DNA from: Spirobacillus cienkowskii
Lineage (GTDB): Bacteria > Bdellovibrionota_B > Oligoflexia > Silvanigrellales > Silvanigrellaceae
Assembly (NCBI GenBank): GCA_003339605.1
Contig: QOVW01000081.1
Location: 1 to 38,004, forward strand
Length of the DNA: 38,004 nucleotides
Reading direction: 5' to 3'
Part shown: piece after piece, positions 8,008 through 17,658 of the stretch
Position numbering within the stretch: position 1 is the first letter of the stretch
How the letters are laid out: every line of letters begins with the position of its first letter
Translations under genes and position numbers: made by a program
Notes under the pieces: generated by a model
The model's database searches: none
Told to the model about the DNA's origin: nothing
The model's input: the letters and a program-made list of their open reading frames with translations, nothing else

Positions 8008-9789
8008 TTAAAACACAGGAGCGTAGTCAATAACTCGAATATCAACCGTGTCCCTTCCATTCCAAAATGATTTTTTTGCTTCAACAACTAATAGAAGTTC
8101 TACTCCAGTTGCTAAGTGTTCTTCAAAAACATGTGCCAAACCAAATGCTGTCATCCAAAAATCTTTGCCATTTTCGATAAACATGACTTTGGCATGGGAT
8201 TGCGATAAATCTTTTCCGATCCGTTTGACATGCCCAACAGAAACAGGACCAACCAACCAACGAGTTCTTGGATTTTCTATACCGTATGGCTCCAGATCTT
8301 CTAATTTTTTTAAAAAATTAGGGTTTAAAAAATGAATGGGCACATTGCCATCAATATATAAGGGCGGCAACTTCTGACTTTCTGAAATAAGCTGACGCGC
8401 TTGTTCTGCTAAATAACTGGTGAGCCACGATAGTTTTTCAGGCATTATGGTGAGCCCAACAGCATGGTAGTGACCACCAAAAGAAACCAGTTCGTCTCTG
8501 ACTTGGTTTAATACAGAAAATAAATTAAACGCATGTGTCGAGCGACCACTCCCCTTTAATTTACCGTCAATCATGCCAAACACAAGAACAGGTCGATAGT
8601 ATTTTTCAAGCACACGGCTCGCAACAAGCCCTACAACTCCAGGATGCCAAGATTCATCAAATAAAACCAAAGCCTCTGGCAATGGATCAAAAGCAGAAAC
8701 TTTTTCAAATGCCTGTTGCGTATATTTTTTTTCTAATAGCTGTCTTTCGCTATTTTCATGATGTAAAAATGTTGCTTTAGAAATTGCTAAATCATTATTC
8801 TTTTCACACAACAATTCTACACTACGCAATGCATTGCCTAGACGACCAGCGGCATTTAAACGAGGTCCAATTTTAAAACCAACATCGCCTGCATCAACAG
8901 GAGTTCCCTCTTTCCAACCTGCTAATTTTAATAGTTGATAAATACCAACTCTGTTGCCGCTCGTTAAATGGCAACATAAAACGTCTAAACCAATTTTACA
9001 AAAAATATGATTGATGCCTGTTAATGGTGCCATATCAGCAATTGTCCCAATTGCCACAAAATCAAGTAAATTTTTTAAATTTACATTCACATTGTGACCA
9101 GCAGATCTTAAAAGACTGCGCAGTGCAATCAGCAAATAAAAGGCAACACCAACACCAGCAAGCATTTTATAAGGAAAGGGACAATCATTTTGCTTAGGAT
9201 TTAAAATTGCAAAAGCCCTAGGTAACGTTGGTGGAATATCGTGATGGTCTGTAATAATAACATCAATCCCTAACGATAACGCTGCTTCGCAAGCTTCAAC
9301 AGCAGAAATTCCGTTATCAACCGTAACAACAACTTGAGTTCCTTGTTGCGCAATTTTTTGTAATCCAATTTTATTGAATCCGTATCCTTCAAGAATGCGA
9401 TCTGGAATATAAATATCAACAGGATAACCGATTTCTTCAAAAAATAAGAATAACATTGCACATGATGTTGTGCCATCAACATCATAATCACCAAATATTG
9501 TAATTTTTTCTTTGTTTTGAATAGCTTGCAATAATCGTTGCGCGGCTTTATCTGTATGCTTTAACAAACTTGGCTCTGGCAATAAAGCAAGTAACGAAGA
9601 ATTTGTATCGTTTGACTTTCCATCAAGTAATTTCAGCTTTTTTTGGGCGAGATAATCATCAAACTGCTCGGCAGCAACTGCATGAATATCTCTAAATTTC
9701 CAATGGTATCTCATTGTTTTACAAAAACCAGTCTCATTATATAATGAAAAACTCGTTCTTTTCTGTAAAGCAATGGTTTCAACTTCCAT
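8008..9789 (-). CDS. recJ: Single-stranded-DNA-specific 5'-3' exonuclease RecJ
   Basis: A 593-residue DHH-family nuclease acting in recombinational and mismatch repair. The catalytic motifs are present: GDYDVDGTTS (100-109, with D101, D103 and D105), VTVDNG (155-160), the name-giving DHH at 181-183, and GPRLNAAGR in the middle. The DHHA1 motif, usually GGHHxAAG, reads GGHYHAVGL here at about 440. The C-terminal OB-fold region follows. The chosen ATG overlaps the end of secF by 11 bases and has AGGAA about 12 bases upstream. A start at M26 (9714) would also give a normal RecJ N-terminus but has no ribosome binding site. It is the last gene of the yajC-secDF run. Confidence 0.95.
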   Translation of the reverse strand: MEVETIALQKRTSFSLYNETGFCKTMRYHWKFRDIHAVAAEQFDDYLAQKKLKLLDGKSNDTNSSLLALLPEPSLLKHTDKAAQRLLQAIQNKEKITIFGDYDVDGTTSCAMLFLFFEEIGYPVDIYIPDRILEGYGFNKIGLQKIAQQGTQVVVTVDNGISAVEACEAALSLGIDVIITDHHDIPPTLPRAFAILNPKQNDCPFPYKMLAGVGVAFYLLIALRSLLRSAGHNVNVNLKNLLDFVAIGTIADMAPLTGINHIFCKIGLDVLCCHLTSGNRVGIYQLLKLAGWKEGTPVDAGDVGFKIGPRLNAAGRLGNALRSVELLCEKNNDLAISKATFLHHENSERQLLEKKYTQQAFEKVSAFDPLPEALVLFDESWHPGVVGLVASRVLEKYYRPVLVFGMIDGKLKGSGRSTHAFNLFSVLNQVRDELVSFGGHYHAVGLTIMPEKLSWLTSYLAEQARQLISESQKLPPLYIDGNVPIHFLNPNFLKKLEDLEPYGIENPRTRWLVGPVSVGHVKRIGKDLSQSHAKVMFIENGKDFWMTAFGLAHVFEEHLATGVELLLVVEAKKSFWNGRDTVDIRVIDYAPVF

Positions 9790-10849
9790 TTATTTTTTTT
9801 TCCTGCACTGATTTTTTTCTGACATAAATTGGAGGTGCATAATCTTTGGGACGCTCCACTTTTGCAGCTTCTCCTTGAGATTTTTGCTTCCAACCAAGCT
9901 TGTTAAAATATTTATCCATCATTAACGTTAACGGTGCTGCCACATAGATAGAAGAATATGTACCAACTATGACACCTACTAACATAGTAATTGCAAAATC
10001 TTCAATGGAGCCGCCTCCAATCACAGACAACACAATAAGTGCTAAAACCCCTGTTGTTGAGGTTAAAATTGTTCGATTCATGGTTTGACTAATACTGCGG
10101 TTTACAACATCAACCATAGGCATTTTCGGTTGCAATAATCGGGTTTCACGAATGCGATCATACACAATAACTGTATCGTTAATGGAATACCCTACAATTG
10201 TTAAAAACGCAGCAATCGAAGCGGTTGTAAATGGTCTGTCGAGCATAGTCATAAAACCAAGCGCAATAATCACATTATGCACCAAACACAACACAGCTCC
10301 AGGAGCAAATCGTGTATCGAAACGGTATGCAATATAAATTAAAATACCAATACAAGAGAGCAATAAGGCCATATAACCTTTAAACTCATCTTCACGACCT
10401 ACTTTTCCTGAAATATTGGTTATTGACGCAATCTGTATTTTTTCATTGCCATATTGAGTTTTTAATTTATCAACAAGCAGATCCGCTCTATTTGTAGTGG
10501 CATTTTCATCTTGCCCTTTTTGTCGTTGAATACGAATAAGATAAGAACTTTCTCCATCTTTACGCGTTGCCAAATTGCCATAAGAGGTGACTTCAGCTTG
10601 AGAAAAGCCTTGTTGTACAACAGTTTGTTGTAATTGCTCTCTCGTTAAAGAATTATTTAACACATTCACTTGAATTTCAGCACCACCTAAAAAATCGATG
10701 CTATAATTCAATCCTTTGAATCCAACAATCAGTAACGATAAAACAACAAAAAATGCTGATATTCCTATAGTTACTTTTCGCCACTTCATAAAATCAAAGT
10801 AATAATTATGAGGGAAAACTTGAATATTTCCAATTTTAAATGCCATCAT
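9779..10849 (-). CDS. secF: Protein translocase subunit SecF
   Basis: A 356-residue inner-membrane protein that works with SecD and YajC to drive protein export through SecYEG using the proton motive force. It has one N-terminal TM, a periplasmic domain opening with YSIDFLGGAEIQV, and five C-terminal TM segments. The RND-type signature VGYSINDTVIVYDRIRETR sits in the membrane half, and the gene ends in a basic cytoplasmic tail. Two consecutive ATGs occur. GGGG lies three bases from the first and six from the second, so the true start may be one codon in (10846). SecD ends eight bases upstream and recJ overlaps downstream. Confidence 0.96.
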   Translation of the reverse strand: MMAFKIGNIQVFPHNYYFDFMKWRKVTIGISAFFVVLSLLIVGFKGLNYSIDFLGGAEIQVNVLNNSLTREQLQQTVVQQGFSQAEVTSYGNLATRKDGESSYLIRIQRQKGQDENATTNRADLLVDKLKTQYGNEKIQIASITNISGKVGREDEFKGYMALLLSCIGILIYIAYRFDTRFAPGAVLCLVHNVIIALGFMTMLDRPFTTASIAAFLTIVGYSINDTVIVYDRIRETRLLQPKMPMVDVVNRSISQTMNRTILTSTTGVLALIVLSVIGGGSIEDFAITMLVGVIVGTYSSIYVAAPLTLMMDKYFNKLGWKQKSQGEAAKVERPKDYAPPIYVRKKSVQEKKINGS

Positions 10850-10857
10850 TTTCCCCT

Positions 10858-12651
10858 TTAACCAAATCTTTTAATTTTTGTACGTTCGACAAGCCATTGT
10901 CCAATCACTTCGGTGACATAAAATGACGTAAACAATGTGCACACAATTCCGCATAACAATGTGACTGCAAAACCCTTCACTGTCGGGTTGCCATAAACCA
11001 GCAAAACAACACCAGCCACAGCCGATGTAAAATGAGCATCAATTAAAGTGCGAAAACTTGTTGCATAACCTTTATAAAAAGCCTGACGCTGCGAAAACCC
11101 AGAACGAATTTCTTCGCGAATACGCTCATTGATCACAACATTGCCATCCACAGCAATCGACATCGTTAATACAATTCCAGCAATTCCTGGCAGAGTTAAC
11201 GTTGCCCCAAATAGTGCCATTAACGCTAAAATCAATAAAATATTAAATAGCATTGCAATATTTGCAACCAAGCCAGACATGCCGTAAATAATCAACATCA
11301 CCACAATCACAAGAATGCCAGCAATAATCGATGAAATCACCCCTGCCTGAATATTTTGTGCTCCTTCACTTGGTCCAATTTGTCTTTCTTCAACAATTTT
11401 CACTGAAGCAGGCAATGCACCCGCGCGCAACACCAATGCAAGATCTTGAGATTGGCGCATTTGGTCTGCAATATTAGAACCAGAACCCATCGTAATGCTT
11501 GCATTGCCTCCAATAATTGGCGCTTTCACAAGTGGTGCACTATGAACATTGCCATCTAAAACAATTGCCAATTGATGCGGAGGATTTTTTGGATTAGCCG
11601 CTTCGGTTGTCAGGTCTGCAAAAATTTTCGCGCCTTGCGGCTTAAATTTCAGCGAGACAATATATTGCGGAATATAGTTTTCAGTTGATTGCATCGCTTG
11701 TGCGTCTTCAATTAAGTCTCCCGTTAAACGAGAATGCGCTTCTACTAAAAAAGGAATTGTTGAAAGCACTTTACCGGTATTATTGGCTTCTTGACTATAA
11801 ATGCGCTTTAATAAAATAGTCGTATTCATAGGAATTTTATTTTTTTCTCGCAACCATTGCGCAAGGCGCTCAATGGTTGCGGGTTGACTATCACTCTCAT
11901 TCACACTCAGTGTTTTGCGAGCTTCATTTAACAACCCAGGCAATGCATCTTCCGATACCGCATTGAGCACTAATCTAAAGTCAAGTTGTGCCGTATTGCC
12001 TAACAACTCTTTCGCTCTTTGGGTATCGGTCATTCCTGGTAGTTCAACCACAATACGGTTTTGTCCTGCCTGAAAAATATTAGGCTCCGCCACACCAAAT
12101 TGATCGATACGATTGCGAACGGTATTGATTGCCTGTTGCATCAACTGTTTTTCAAACTCGGTAATATAAGACTTGTTAGGTTTAAAATACAATTGATTGC
12201 CATTTAACTTATCAAAAAGCACAAGCAGGGTTTGCTCATTGATTTTTTTCTGTAAAACTTCGGCATACGCAGGATTTTCAAGCTCTATCATTGCAGAAAG
12301 ATTGTCATCAACTTTAAAATGACCAATTTTTATTCCATCAGCAAATAAAACTTCTTTAGCACGAGCAAACGAACGCAATAAAGATTCTTGCACTGCTTTT
12401 TCAACTTCAACATTGAGCGTCATGGAGAGACCACCTTTGAGGTCTAAACCAAGATTCACTCTTGATGATGGCAAAATCGCTTCTGCCATTTTTTGATACC
12501 ATTTAACTGGTGCACCATGCGCATCTCTTTGCCATTCTGAGGGATTACCCAAAAAAGTAGGAAGAGTGTAAACCACACCAAACAGAAGTGTGCACATAAT
12601 AATAATACTCTTTATCCACCAAATTGGCGACATAGGTACCTTGTCTTGCAT
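10858..12651 (-). CDS. secD: Protein translocase subunit SecD
   Basis: A 597-residue partner of SecF. It has TM1 near residues 7-25, then the periplasmic head, which begins with VNLGLDLKGGLSMTL and includes the conserved GNVHSAPLV segment. Five further TM segments carry the signature DGNVVINERIREEIR. The open frame continues upstream to 12729, but that extension runs through a terminator-like hairpin. The ATG at 12651 has GGTG eight bases upstream and gives the usual SecD N-terminus just before TM1, so it is preferred. The gene lies between yajC and secF in the same orientation. The hairpin between yajC and secD may lower SecDF expression relative to YajC. Confidence 0.95.
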   Translation of the reverse strand: MQDKVPMSPIWWIKSIIIMCTLLFGVVYTLPTFLGNPSEWQRDAHGAPVKWYQKMAEAILPSSRVNLGLDLKGGLSMTLNVEVEKAVQESLLRSFARAKEVLFADGIKIGHFKVDDNLSAMIELENPAYAEVLQKKINEQTLLVLFDKLNGNQLYFKPNKSYITEFEKQLMQQAINTVRNRIDQFGVAEPNIFQAGQNRIVVELPGMTDTQRAKELLGNTAQLDFRLVLNAVSEDALPGLLNEARKTLSVNESDSQPATIERLAQWLREKNKIPMNTTILLKRIYSQEANNTGKVLSTIPFLVEAHSRLTGDLIEDAQAMQSTENYIPQYIVSLKFKPQGAKIFADLTTEAANPKNPPHQLAIVLDGNVHSAPLVKAPIIGGNASITMGSGSNIADQMRQSQDLALVLRAGALPASVKIVEERQIGPSEGAQNIQAGVISSIIAGILVIVVMLIIYGMSGLVANIAMLFNILLILALMALFGATLTLPGIAGIVLTMSIAVDGNVVINERIREEIRSGFSQRQAFYKGYATSFRTLIDAHFTSAVAGVVLLVYGNPTVKGFAVTLLCGIVCTLFTSFYVTEVIGQWLVERTKIKRFG

Positions 12652-12684
12652 AATTTCACCTAAATACGGGGCAAATTTAAAAAC

Positions 12685-12720
12685 AAAAAACCGCCCGCCC
12701 TTAATGAGCAGGCGGTTTTT
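12685..12720 (-). terminator. Intrinsic terminator or attenuator between yajC and secD
   Basis: In the minus-strand transcript, AAAAACCGCC pairs with GGCGGUUUUU. A U-G wobble and two GC pairs extend the stem to 13 bp around a loop of about nine bases, and a U-rich tail follows. On the plus strand the wobble becomes a C-A mismatch, so the structure favours the minus orientation. It lies 20 bases after yajC and about 35 before the secD ATG. Confidence 0.75.
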
Positions 12721-12739
12721 CACTCGCACAACACATTAA

Positions 12740-13174
12740 TTACTTAGCAGAAACTGCTGCTGTTGTATCCAAGCGCCCTGAAATAGAGGACTTCACGATA
12801 CGCACAGTATTGGCATTGCCAAGATTTAAAGATACGATGTTTTCTTTCACTTCAACAACTGTGCCAATAATGCCACCAGCAGTGATCACTTCAACACCAG
12901 GAGTTAAAGAACTTAAAAATTCTTTTTGCTCTTTTGCTCTTTTTGATTGCGGTCTTAAAACAAAAAGCCATAAAAATAAAAAGATACCACCCATAAGAGC
13001 AAAATTAACCCATGCTGGGCCAGCAGCTGGTGCTGCGGCAGCGGCTGCCGCTGCTGGAACCTGCTGCACATTAGTTGCCACCTGATTGGCAGCATCTTGT
13101 GCAAAAGCAGAAAAACTTATGACAGACGAAATAAGAAACGAACCGAAATTTAAAAATGCTATTTTTGTTTTCAT
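12740..13174 (-). CDS. yajC: Sec translocon accessory subunit YajC, with N-terminal extension
   Basis: A 144-residue small membrane subunit of the SecDF-YajC complex. The YajC core starts with a TM segment at about 70-88, followed by LRPQSKRAKEQKEFL and the small beta domain GVEVITAGGIIGTVVEV. About 60 residues precede this core: a signal-peptide-like hydrophobic stretch, then an Ala/Pro-rich linker with a run of eight alanines. E. coli YajC (about 110 residues) lacks this. The frame is open back to a TTG at 13192, but GGGAG upstream of the ATG at 13174 fits the shorter start. It sits 40 bases after the acyl-CoA dehydrogenase and before secD. Confidence 0.93.
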   Translation of the reverse strand: MKTKIAFLNFGSFLISSVISFSAFAQDAANQVATNVQQVPAAAAAAAAPAAGPAWVNFALMGGIFLFLWLFVLRPQSKRAKEQKEFLSSLTPGVEVITAGGIIGTVVEVKENIVSLNLGNANTVRIVKSSISGRLDTTAAVSAK

Positions 13175-13213
13175 TGTTTGAACCACTCCCAAAAAAACTT
13201 AAGAACCACAAGA

Positions 13214-14371
13214 TCAATCTAGTATCATCTTTGCAATAGTTTGCAACTGCATGTTTGTTGTCCCTTCATATATTTTGCCAATTTTTGAATCACGATAAAA
13301 TTTTTCCACGGGATAATCCTTAACAAAACCGTATCCTCCAAACACTTCAAGCGCCGTACTCGAAACAAATTCTGCAACCTGGCTTGCAAAACGTTTTGCC
13401 ATTGCAGCTTCTTTTATAAAATTTAAGCCAGCATCTTTGAGTCGTGCTGCATTGTAAACCATTAATTTGGCAGCTTCAATTTGAATTGCCATATCTGCAA
13501 TTTGAAACTGAATCCCCTGAAACGCAGAAATTTTTTTACCAAATTGTTCTCGCTCTTTAGTATATGCAGTTGCAGCAGCAAACGCGCCTTCTGCTAGCCC
13601 TAACATTTGCGCTGCAATTCCAATTCTGCCTTCGTTTAATGTTTCGATTGCAATTTTGTAGCCTTTGCCGATTTCGCCAATCACGTTTTCTTTTGGAACT
13701 TTGACTTTATCAAAAATCACTTCGCAAGTGCTGCTAGCTCTAATACCAAGTTTCATTTCTTTTCGACCTAAAGACACCCCACCAAATGTTTTATCAACAA
13801 AAAACGCTGTAATCCCTTTATAACCCAAATCGGGATTTAAATTTGCAAAAACTAAAAAAACACCCGCTTCTTTGGCATTGGTGATAAAAATTTTTTTACC
13901 ACTAATTTCAAAGTGATCACCCTTATCATAGGCGCGTGTCTTTAATGCAAATGCATCAGAACCACTGCTTGATTCTGTTAAACAATAACTTCCCACAACA
14001 TTTTTTGAAAGTTTTGGAAAATATTGTTCCTGAATTTTTTGAGGACCCCATTTTAATAATGCATTGGAAACCAAAGTATTTTGCACGTCAACAAACACAC
14101 TCACGCTTGGATCAATTTGCGCCAATGCTTGAATGGCAAGAATTGCCTGAAAAAAAGACCCTCCGGCACCGCCATATTTTTCGGGAACTTCAATCGACAT
14201 GAGTCCCAGTTCAAAAATTTTAGCAATTAGCTCTGGACGCAAAGTTTCTGATTCATCCATTTCCATGACATAAGGAAAAATTTCTTTTTTTCCAAAATCA
14301 AAAATTGATTTAAAAAATAAATTTTCTTCGTCAGTGAGTATCGTCAAAGGATTTACACTTTTAGCCTGCAT
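13214..14371 (-). CDS. Acyl-CoA dehydrogenase (short/branched-chain type)
   Basis: A 385-residue FAD enzyme that catalyses the alpha,beta-dehydrogenation of acyl-CoA and feeds electrons to ETF. Signatures are YCLTESSSGSDAFALKT (FAD and substrate contact), the second ACAD signature in the C-terminal helical domain (GGYGFVKDYPVEKFYRDSKI), and the catalytic Glu in IYEGTTNMQ close to the C-terminus, the position used by short-chain enzymes. GGGGAG five bases before the ATG supports the start. It is upstream of yajC-secD-secF-recJ in the same orientation, with a gap of about 40 bases to yajC and no visible terminator. The exact acyl chain cannot be told. No ETF or thiolase genes are nearby. Confidence 0.93.
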   Translation of the reverse strand: MQAKSVNPLTILTDEENLFFKSIFDFGKKEIFPYVMEMDESETLRPELIAKIFELGLMSIEVPEKYGGAGGSFFQAILAIQALAQIDPSVSVFVDVQNTLVSNALLKWGPQKIQEQYFPKLSKNVVGSYCLTESSSGSDAFALKTRAYDKGDHFEISGKKIFITNAKEAGVFLVFANLNPDLGYKGITAFFVDKTFGGVSLGRKEMKLGIRASSTCEVIFDKVKVPKENVIGEIGKGYKIAIETLNEGRIGIAAQMLGLAEGAFAAATAYTKEREQFGKKISAFQGIQFQIADMAIQIEAAKLMVYNAARLKDAGLNFIKEAAMAKRFASQVAEFVSSTALEVFGGYGFVKDYPVEKFYRDSKIGKIYEGTTNMQLQTIAKMILD

Positions 14372-14415
14372 AAATTCTCCCCAAAATAATTTTCTTTCAT
14401 ATAACCATATAAAAA

Positions 14416-14427
14416 TTCAAATTTGAA
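14416..14427. promoter_or_regulatory. 12-bp palindrome in the divergent promoter region
   Basis: TTCAAATTTGAA is a perfect palindrome about 45 bases upstream of the acyl-CoA dehydrogenase ATG. It could be an operator, but AT-rich palindromes of this size also arise by chance. Confidence 0.25.
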
Positions 14428-14453
14428 CAAAAATTAAAACTATTTGCCATAAA

Positions 14454-14480
14454 TAAAGTAACTACTCAACATTCCGATAA
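14454..14480 (+). promoter_or_regulatory. Sigma-28 (FliA) class promoter for the chemoreceptor array
   Basis: TAAAGTAA (14454-14461), an 11-base spacer, then TCCGATAA (14473-14480). This matches the flagellar sigma-28 consensus TAAAGTTT-N11-GCCGATAA at nearly every position with exact spacing. It lies 39 bases before the first chemoreceptor ATG, the expected place for a motility-regulated promoter. Confidence 0.85.
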
Positions 14481-14518
14481 AAGTCTAGCCTTTAGAACTT
14501 TGAGAAAGTAAAAACACA

Positions 14519-16018
14519 ATGAAAAAGAAAAGTCTAGCATTCAAACTTAATATCTCAACGCTAGTTTTGCTTTTTATCTTTTTGAGTATTTCTGTTTATG
14601 CAATTTTAGTGATTAATAAAACAAATTCATATGCAAATGATACAGGACAATTTTGGCTGCCAAGTATTACAGCAACAACAAACATAAATAGAGAGTTAAC
14701 TGCAGCCCCAAGAAGACTTCTTATCTATATTTTAATGTGGATCAACAAAGCCCCAGAAAATGAAAAGAAGAAAAGCGAAGAATTGTTAGAAAAATACACA
14801 AAATCCTTAGAAGATAGGTATAAAATCTACGAAAAGCTTGTCAGCAATGAAGAAGAGAAAAAAATTTATGAATCAGGAATACTCCATTTAGATAAACTTG
14901 TAAAGCTAATGAAAGAAGCTCAAAAAACTGCAAGTGAAAATAAAGGAGAAGAGGCATTTAAAATATATCGAGAACAAGTTTTACCCTCTGTGTTAGAATT
15001 TGGCAAAGAACTTTCTAATATTGCAGTCATTAATTTTAAAGAAGGTGTAAAATCAACGCAAAAAGGATCTTACTTAACAAATGTCACCAATGTAATTATG
15101 GCAATTATATTTTTAATCTCAGTTATTATTGGATTCATTATAATTCAAATTATATTTAAATCAACAAAATTAATTGAAAAATCATCTATAAATTTAAAAG
15201 AACAAAGTATTACTACCCATGAATTAGCAAATAATTTACAAAAGAGTTCAAAAGATCTTTCTGATTCTGTTTCTGAACAAGCGTCGTCTGTCCACGAAAC
15301 AAGTGCTGCTATCAACGAAATTACCAGCATGATCAGTCGTACAGCTGAAAATGCCAAAGAGTCTACAGAAATGGCGCAAACAGCTTCGAGTAAAGCAGAT
15401 GATGGACAAAAAATCATGCTTGAACTTGTTAAAGCAATGGAAACCATTCAAGAATCAAATATAAAACTCCAAAATATTGTAATCATCATTAATCAAATTA
15501 ATACCAAAACCGCAGTTATTAACGATATAGTTTCTAAAACAGAACTGCTCTCTTTAAATGCTTCGATTGAGTCAGCACGTGCTGGCGAATATGGAAAAGG
15601 TTTTGCTGTCGTTTCTGAAGAAGTTGCAAACCTCGCAAAAATAAGTGGAAAATCAGCAAAAGAAATTCAAGATCTCATTACAACAAGTCAAGAACAAGTT
15701 AATAAAATACTCGAAATCACAAAAGAACGCATTGATGAAGGAAAAAAAGTAACAGACGAAGCAAAAAATTCTTTTACAAAAATTTCAGAAGACATTTCTT
15801 CAATGTTTCAAGTTATTCAACAAATTTCGGAAGCAACCCAAGAGCAAGGTATTGGTGTTAGACAAATATCGGTTGCAATGAGTCAAATTGATAAAGCAAC
15901 CCAATATAGTCAAAACGCTGTTAATAATACAGCAGAGTCAGCAGTAAACTTAGTTCGTCAAAGTGAACAACTCGATCATAGTGCAAAAGAAATAAATAAA
16001 TTGATTATTGGTTCTTAA
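14519..16018 (+). CDS. Methyl-accepting chemotaxis protein 1 (4-helix-bundle sensor, no HAMP)
   Basis: A 499-residue chemoreceptor. TM1 is at about 12-31. A periplasmic helical sensor (about 34-190) has the 4HB_MCP-type opening [12 protein letters not shown]2 is at about 192-213, followed by a cytoplasmic signalling hairpin. Only about 45 residues separate TM2 from the first signalling helix ([13 protein letters not shown]) and no HAMP pattern is seen. The CheA/CheW-contacting tip is at about 342-372 ([20 protein letters not shown]). It ends in IIGS with no CheR-binding pentapeptide. It is the first of three tandem paralogues, driven by the sigma-28 promoter upstream. The next gene starts 15 bases later. 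Confidence 0.93.
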   Translation: MKKKSLAFKLNISTLVLLFIFLSISVYAILVINKTNSYANDTGQFWLPSITATTNINRELTAAPRRLLIYILMWINKAPENEKKKSEELLEKYTKSLEDRYKIYEKLVSNEEEKKIYESGILHLDKLVKLMKEAQKTASENKGEEAFKIYREQVLPSVLEFGKELSNIAVINFKEGVKSTQKGSYLTNVTNVIMAIIFLISVIIGFIIIQIIFKSTKLIEKSSINLKEQSITTHELANNLQKSSKDLSDSVSEQASSVHETSAAINEITSMISRTAENAKESTEMAQTASSKADDGQKIMLELVKAMETIQESNIKLQNIVIIINQINTKTAVINDIVSKTELLSLNASIESARAGEYGKGFAVVSEEVANLAKISGKSAKEIQDLITTSQEQVNKILEITKERIDEGKKVTDEAKNSFTKISEDISSMFQVIQQISEATQEQGIGVRQISVAMSQIDKATQYSQNAVNNTAESAVNLVRQSEQLDHSAKEINKLIIGS

Positions 16019-16033
16019 CAAAATGGTGATTGT

Positions 16034-17533
16034 ATGCGCAAGAAAACACTTGCTTTTAAACTCAATTTTTCGGTGTCATTACTAATATTACTTATTTTTT
16101 CTGTAGGAATATATTCTGTGATTATGATCAATAAAACACAAGAATTTTCTTACGATACTGGGACAAATTGGCTCCCAGGAGTAAAAGCAATAGCTGAAAT
16201 ATCGGAAAATTTTGGAAATATAACAAGAAGACATGCTTTAATATTAGGAGAGTTAGCAATAAAATCAGATAAAATTAAAATTGAGAAAAATATTAAAGTA
16301 CTCAATAATTTTAGTGACGAAATTGAAAAAGAATTTAATAATATTAAAAAATATTTAGGCACAAATGAAGAAAAAGTAGCATTTGATAATATTTTAAAAT
16401 CATGGAAAAAAGTAAAAGATTTCATTAAAACAGATCTAGAACTTGCTCAATCTGGAAAAATAAAAGAATCATGGGTTGGTTTTAATGAAAATACAATACC
16501 AGCTTTTTTTAACACAACAGATGCTATAGACAACCTTGGTGATATCAATACAAAAGGCTCTATCAATTCTACAAAAAATGGTGAATATTTTACTTCATTA
16601 ACCAATTTTGTTATTTTAATTACGGGTTCAATTGCTGTTGTTATATCTTTTATATTCTTAGGTATTATTAAAAAATCAACTTCTGCAATAGAACACGTAC
16701 TCGAAGATTTAAAGTCCCAAAGTGTTGCTACAAGTGAAATTGCTACCAGTCTTAAATCAAGTTCTGACGCCTTATCAAGTGCAGTGTCAAATCAAGCGGC
16801 GGCAGTGCATGAAACAACGGCAGCAATTAACGAAATTACGAGCATGGTCAATAGAACAGTAGAAAATGTGAACCACTCTACAAACGTTGCAAAATCTGCA
16901 TCGAAACAAGCAGAAGAAGGACAAACGATTATGAAAAAGTTGGTTCATGCCATGGAAACAATTCAAGAATCAAGCGACCAATTGCAAAATATTTCAGAAA
17001 TTATTAAACAAATTAGCACAAAAACAGTGGTTATTAATGATATTGTTTCTAAAACAGAGCTGCTTTCTCTCAATGCCTCAATTGAATCGGCTCGTGCCGG
17101 AGAGTATGGTAAAGGATTTGCCGTTGTGGCAGAAGAAGTGGGTAAATTAGCAAAAATCAGTGGAAAATCAGCTCAAGAAATTCAAAATCTCATTACTAAA
17201 AGCGAAGAACAAGTGAATGTTATTTTAGATCACACAAAAGAGCGCGTTGAAAACGGAAAAAACGTAACAGAACAAGCACAAAAATCTTTTATACAAATTT
17301 CACAAAATATTTTGGATCTTTCAAATGTTGTTGGACAAATTGCCGATGCATCAAGAGAACAAGAAATAGGGGTAAAACAAATATCAACTGCTATGGGCAA
17401 CATCAATAAAGCAACACAAACGAGTCAAGTTTCTGTCAACACCACAACAGATACGGCAAAATCTTTGGTAACCGAAAGCGAAAAATTAAGAGTAAATACC
17501 ACAGAAGTCGAACATCTTATTGCAGGAAATTAA
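16034..17533 (+). CDS. Methyl-accepting chemotaxis protein 2 (4-helix-bundle sensor, no HAMP)
   Basis: A 499-residue paralogue of the preceding receptor with the same plan: TM1, helical periplasmic sensor opening with [12 protein letters not shown]2 at about 195-215, no visible HAMP, then the signalling hairpin with tip [20 protein letters not shown]. The tip is essentially identical to its neighbours, whereas the sensor domain has diverged strongly. This suggests tandem duplication followed by ligand specialisation. GGTG lies a few bases before the ATG and the gap to receptor 1 is 15 bases, so it is probably co-transcribed from the sigma-28 promoter. It ends in LIAGN without a CheR-docking tail. 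Confidence 0.93.
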   Translation: MRKKTLAFKLNFSVSLLILLIFSVGIYSVIMINKTQEFSYDTGTNWLPGVKAIAEISENFGNITRRHALILGELAIKSDKIKIEKNIKVLNNFSDEIEKEFNNIKKYLGTNEEKVAFDNILKSWKKVKDFIKTDLELAQSGKIKESWVGFNENTIPAFFNTTDAIDNLGDINTKGSINSTKNGEYFTSLTNFVILITGSIAVVISFIFLGIIKKSTSAIEHVLEDLKSQSVATSEIATSLKSSSDALSSAVSNQAAAVHETTAAINEITSMVNRTVENVNHSTNVAKSASKQAEEGQTIMKKLVHAMETIQESSDQLQNISEIIKQISTKTVVINDIVSKTELLSLNASIESARAGEYGKGFAVVAEEVGKLAKISGKSAQEIQNLITKSEEQVNVILDHTKERVENGKNVTEQAQKSFIQISQNILDLSNVVGQIADASREQEIGVKQISTAMGNINKATQTSQVSVNTTTDTAKSLVTESEKLRVNTTEVEHLIAGN

Positions 17534-17562
17534 TAATAATCACTTTTGATTATGTCAAATTG

Positions 17563-17583
17563 TAGTCAAACGATATTTGACTA
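17563..17583. promoter_or_regulatory. Inverted repeat overlapping a -35 element upstream of the third chemoreceptor
   Basis: TAGTCAAA-N5-TTTGACTA is a perfect 8-bp inverted repeat (17563-17570 and 17576-17583). Its right arm contains TTGACT (17577-17582), a good -35. TAATAT at 17599-17604, after 16 bases, could be the -10. A repressor site on a promoter for receptor 3 is inferred. Confidence 0.4.
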
Positions 17584-17658
17584 AAAGTAAAAAAGAATTA
17601 ATATAAGTATTATAAGTAAAACAAATGAAACACAGTTTTTTAATAGAGTGGAAATAAA

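Noticed and set aside
12652-12729. N-terminal extension of secD by 26 residues
   Set aside because: It would be coded across the terminator-like hairpin; the ATG at 12651 has its own GGTG site.
12810-13085. Plus-strand frame with poly-alanine opposite yajC
   Set aside because: It is the antisense of the yajC Ala-rich linker; yajC itself is unmistakable.
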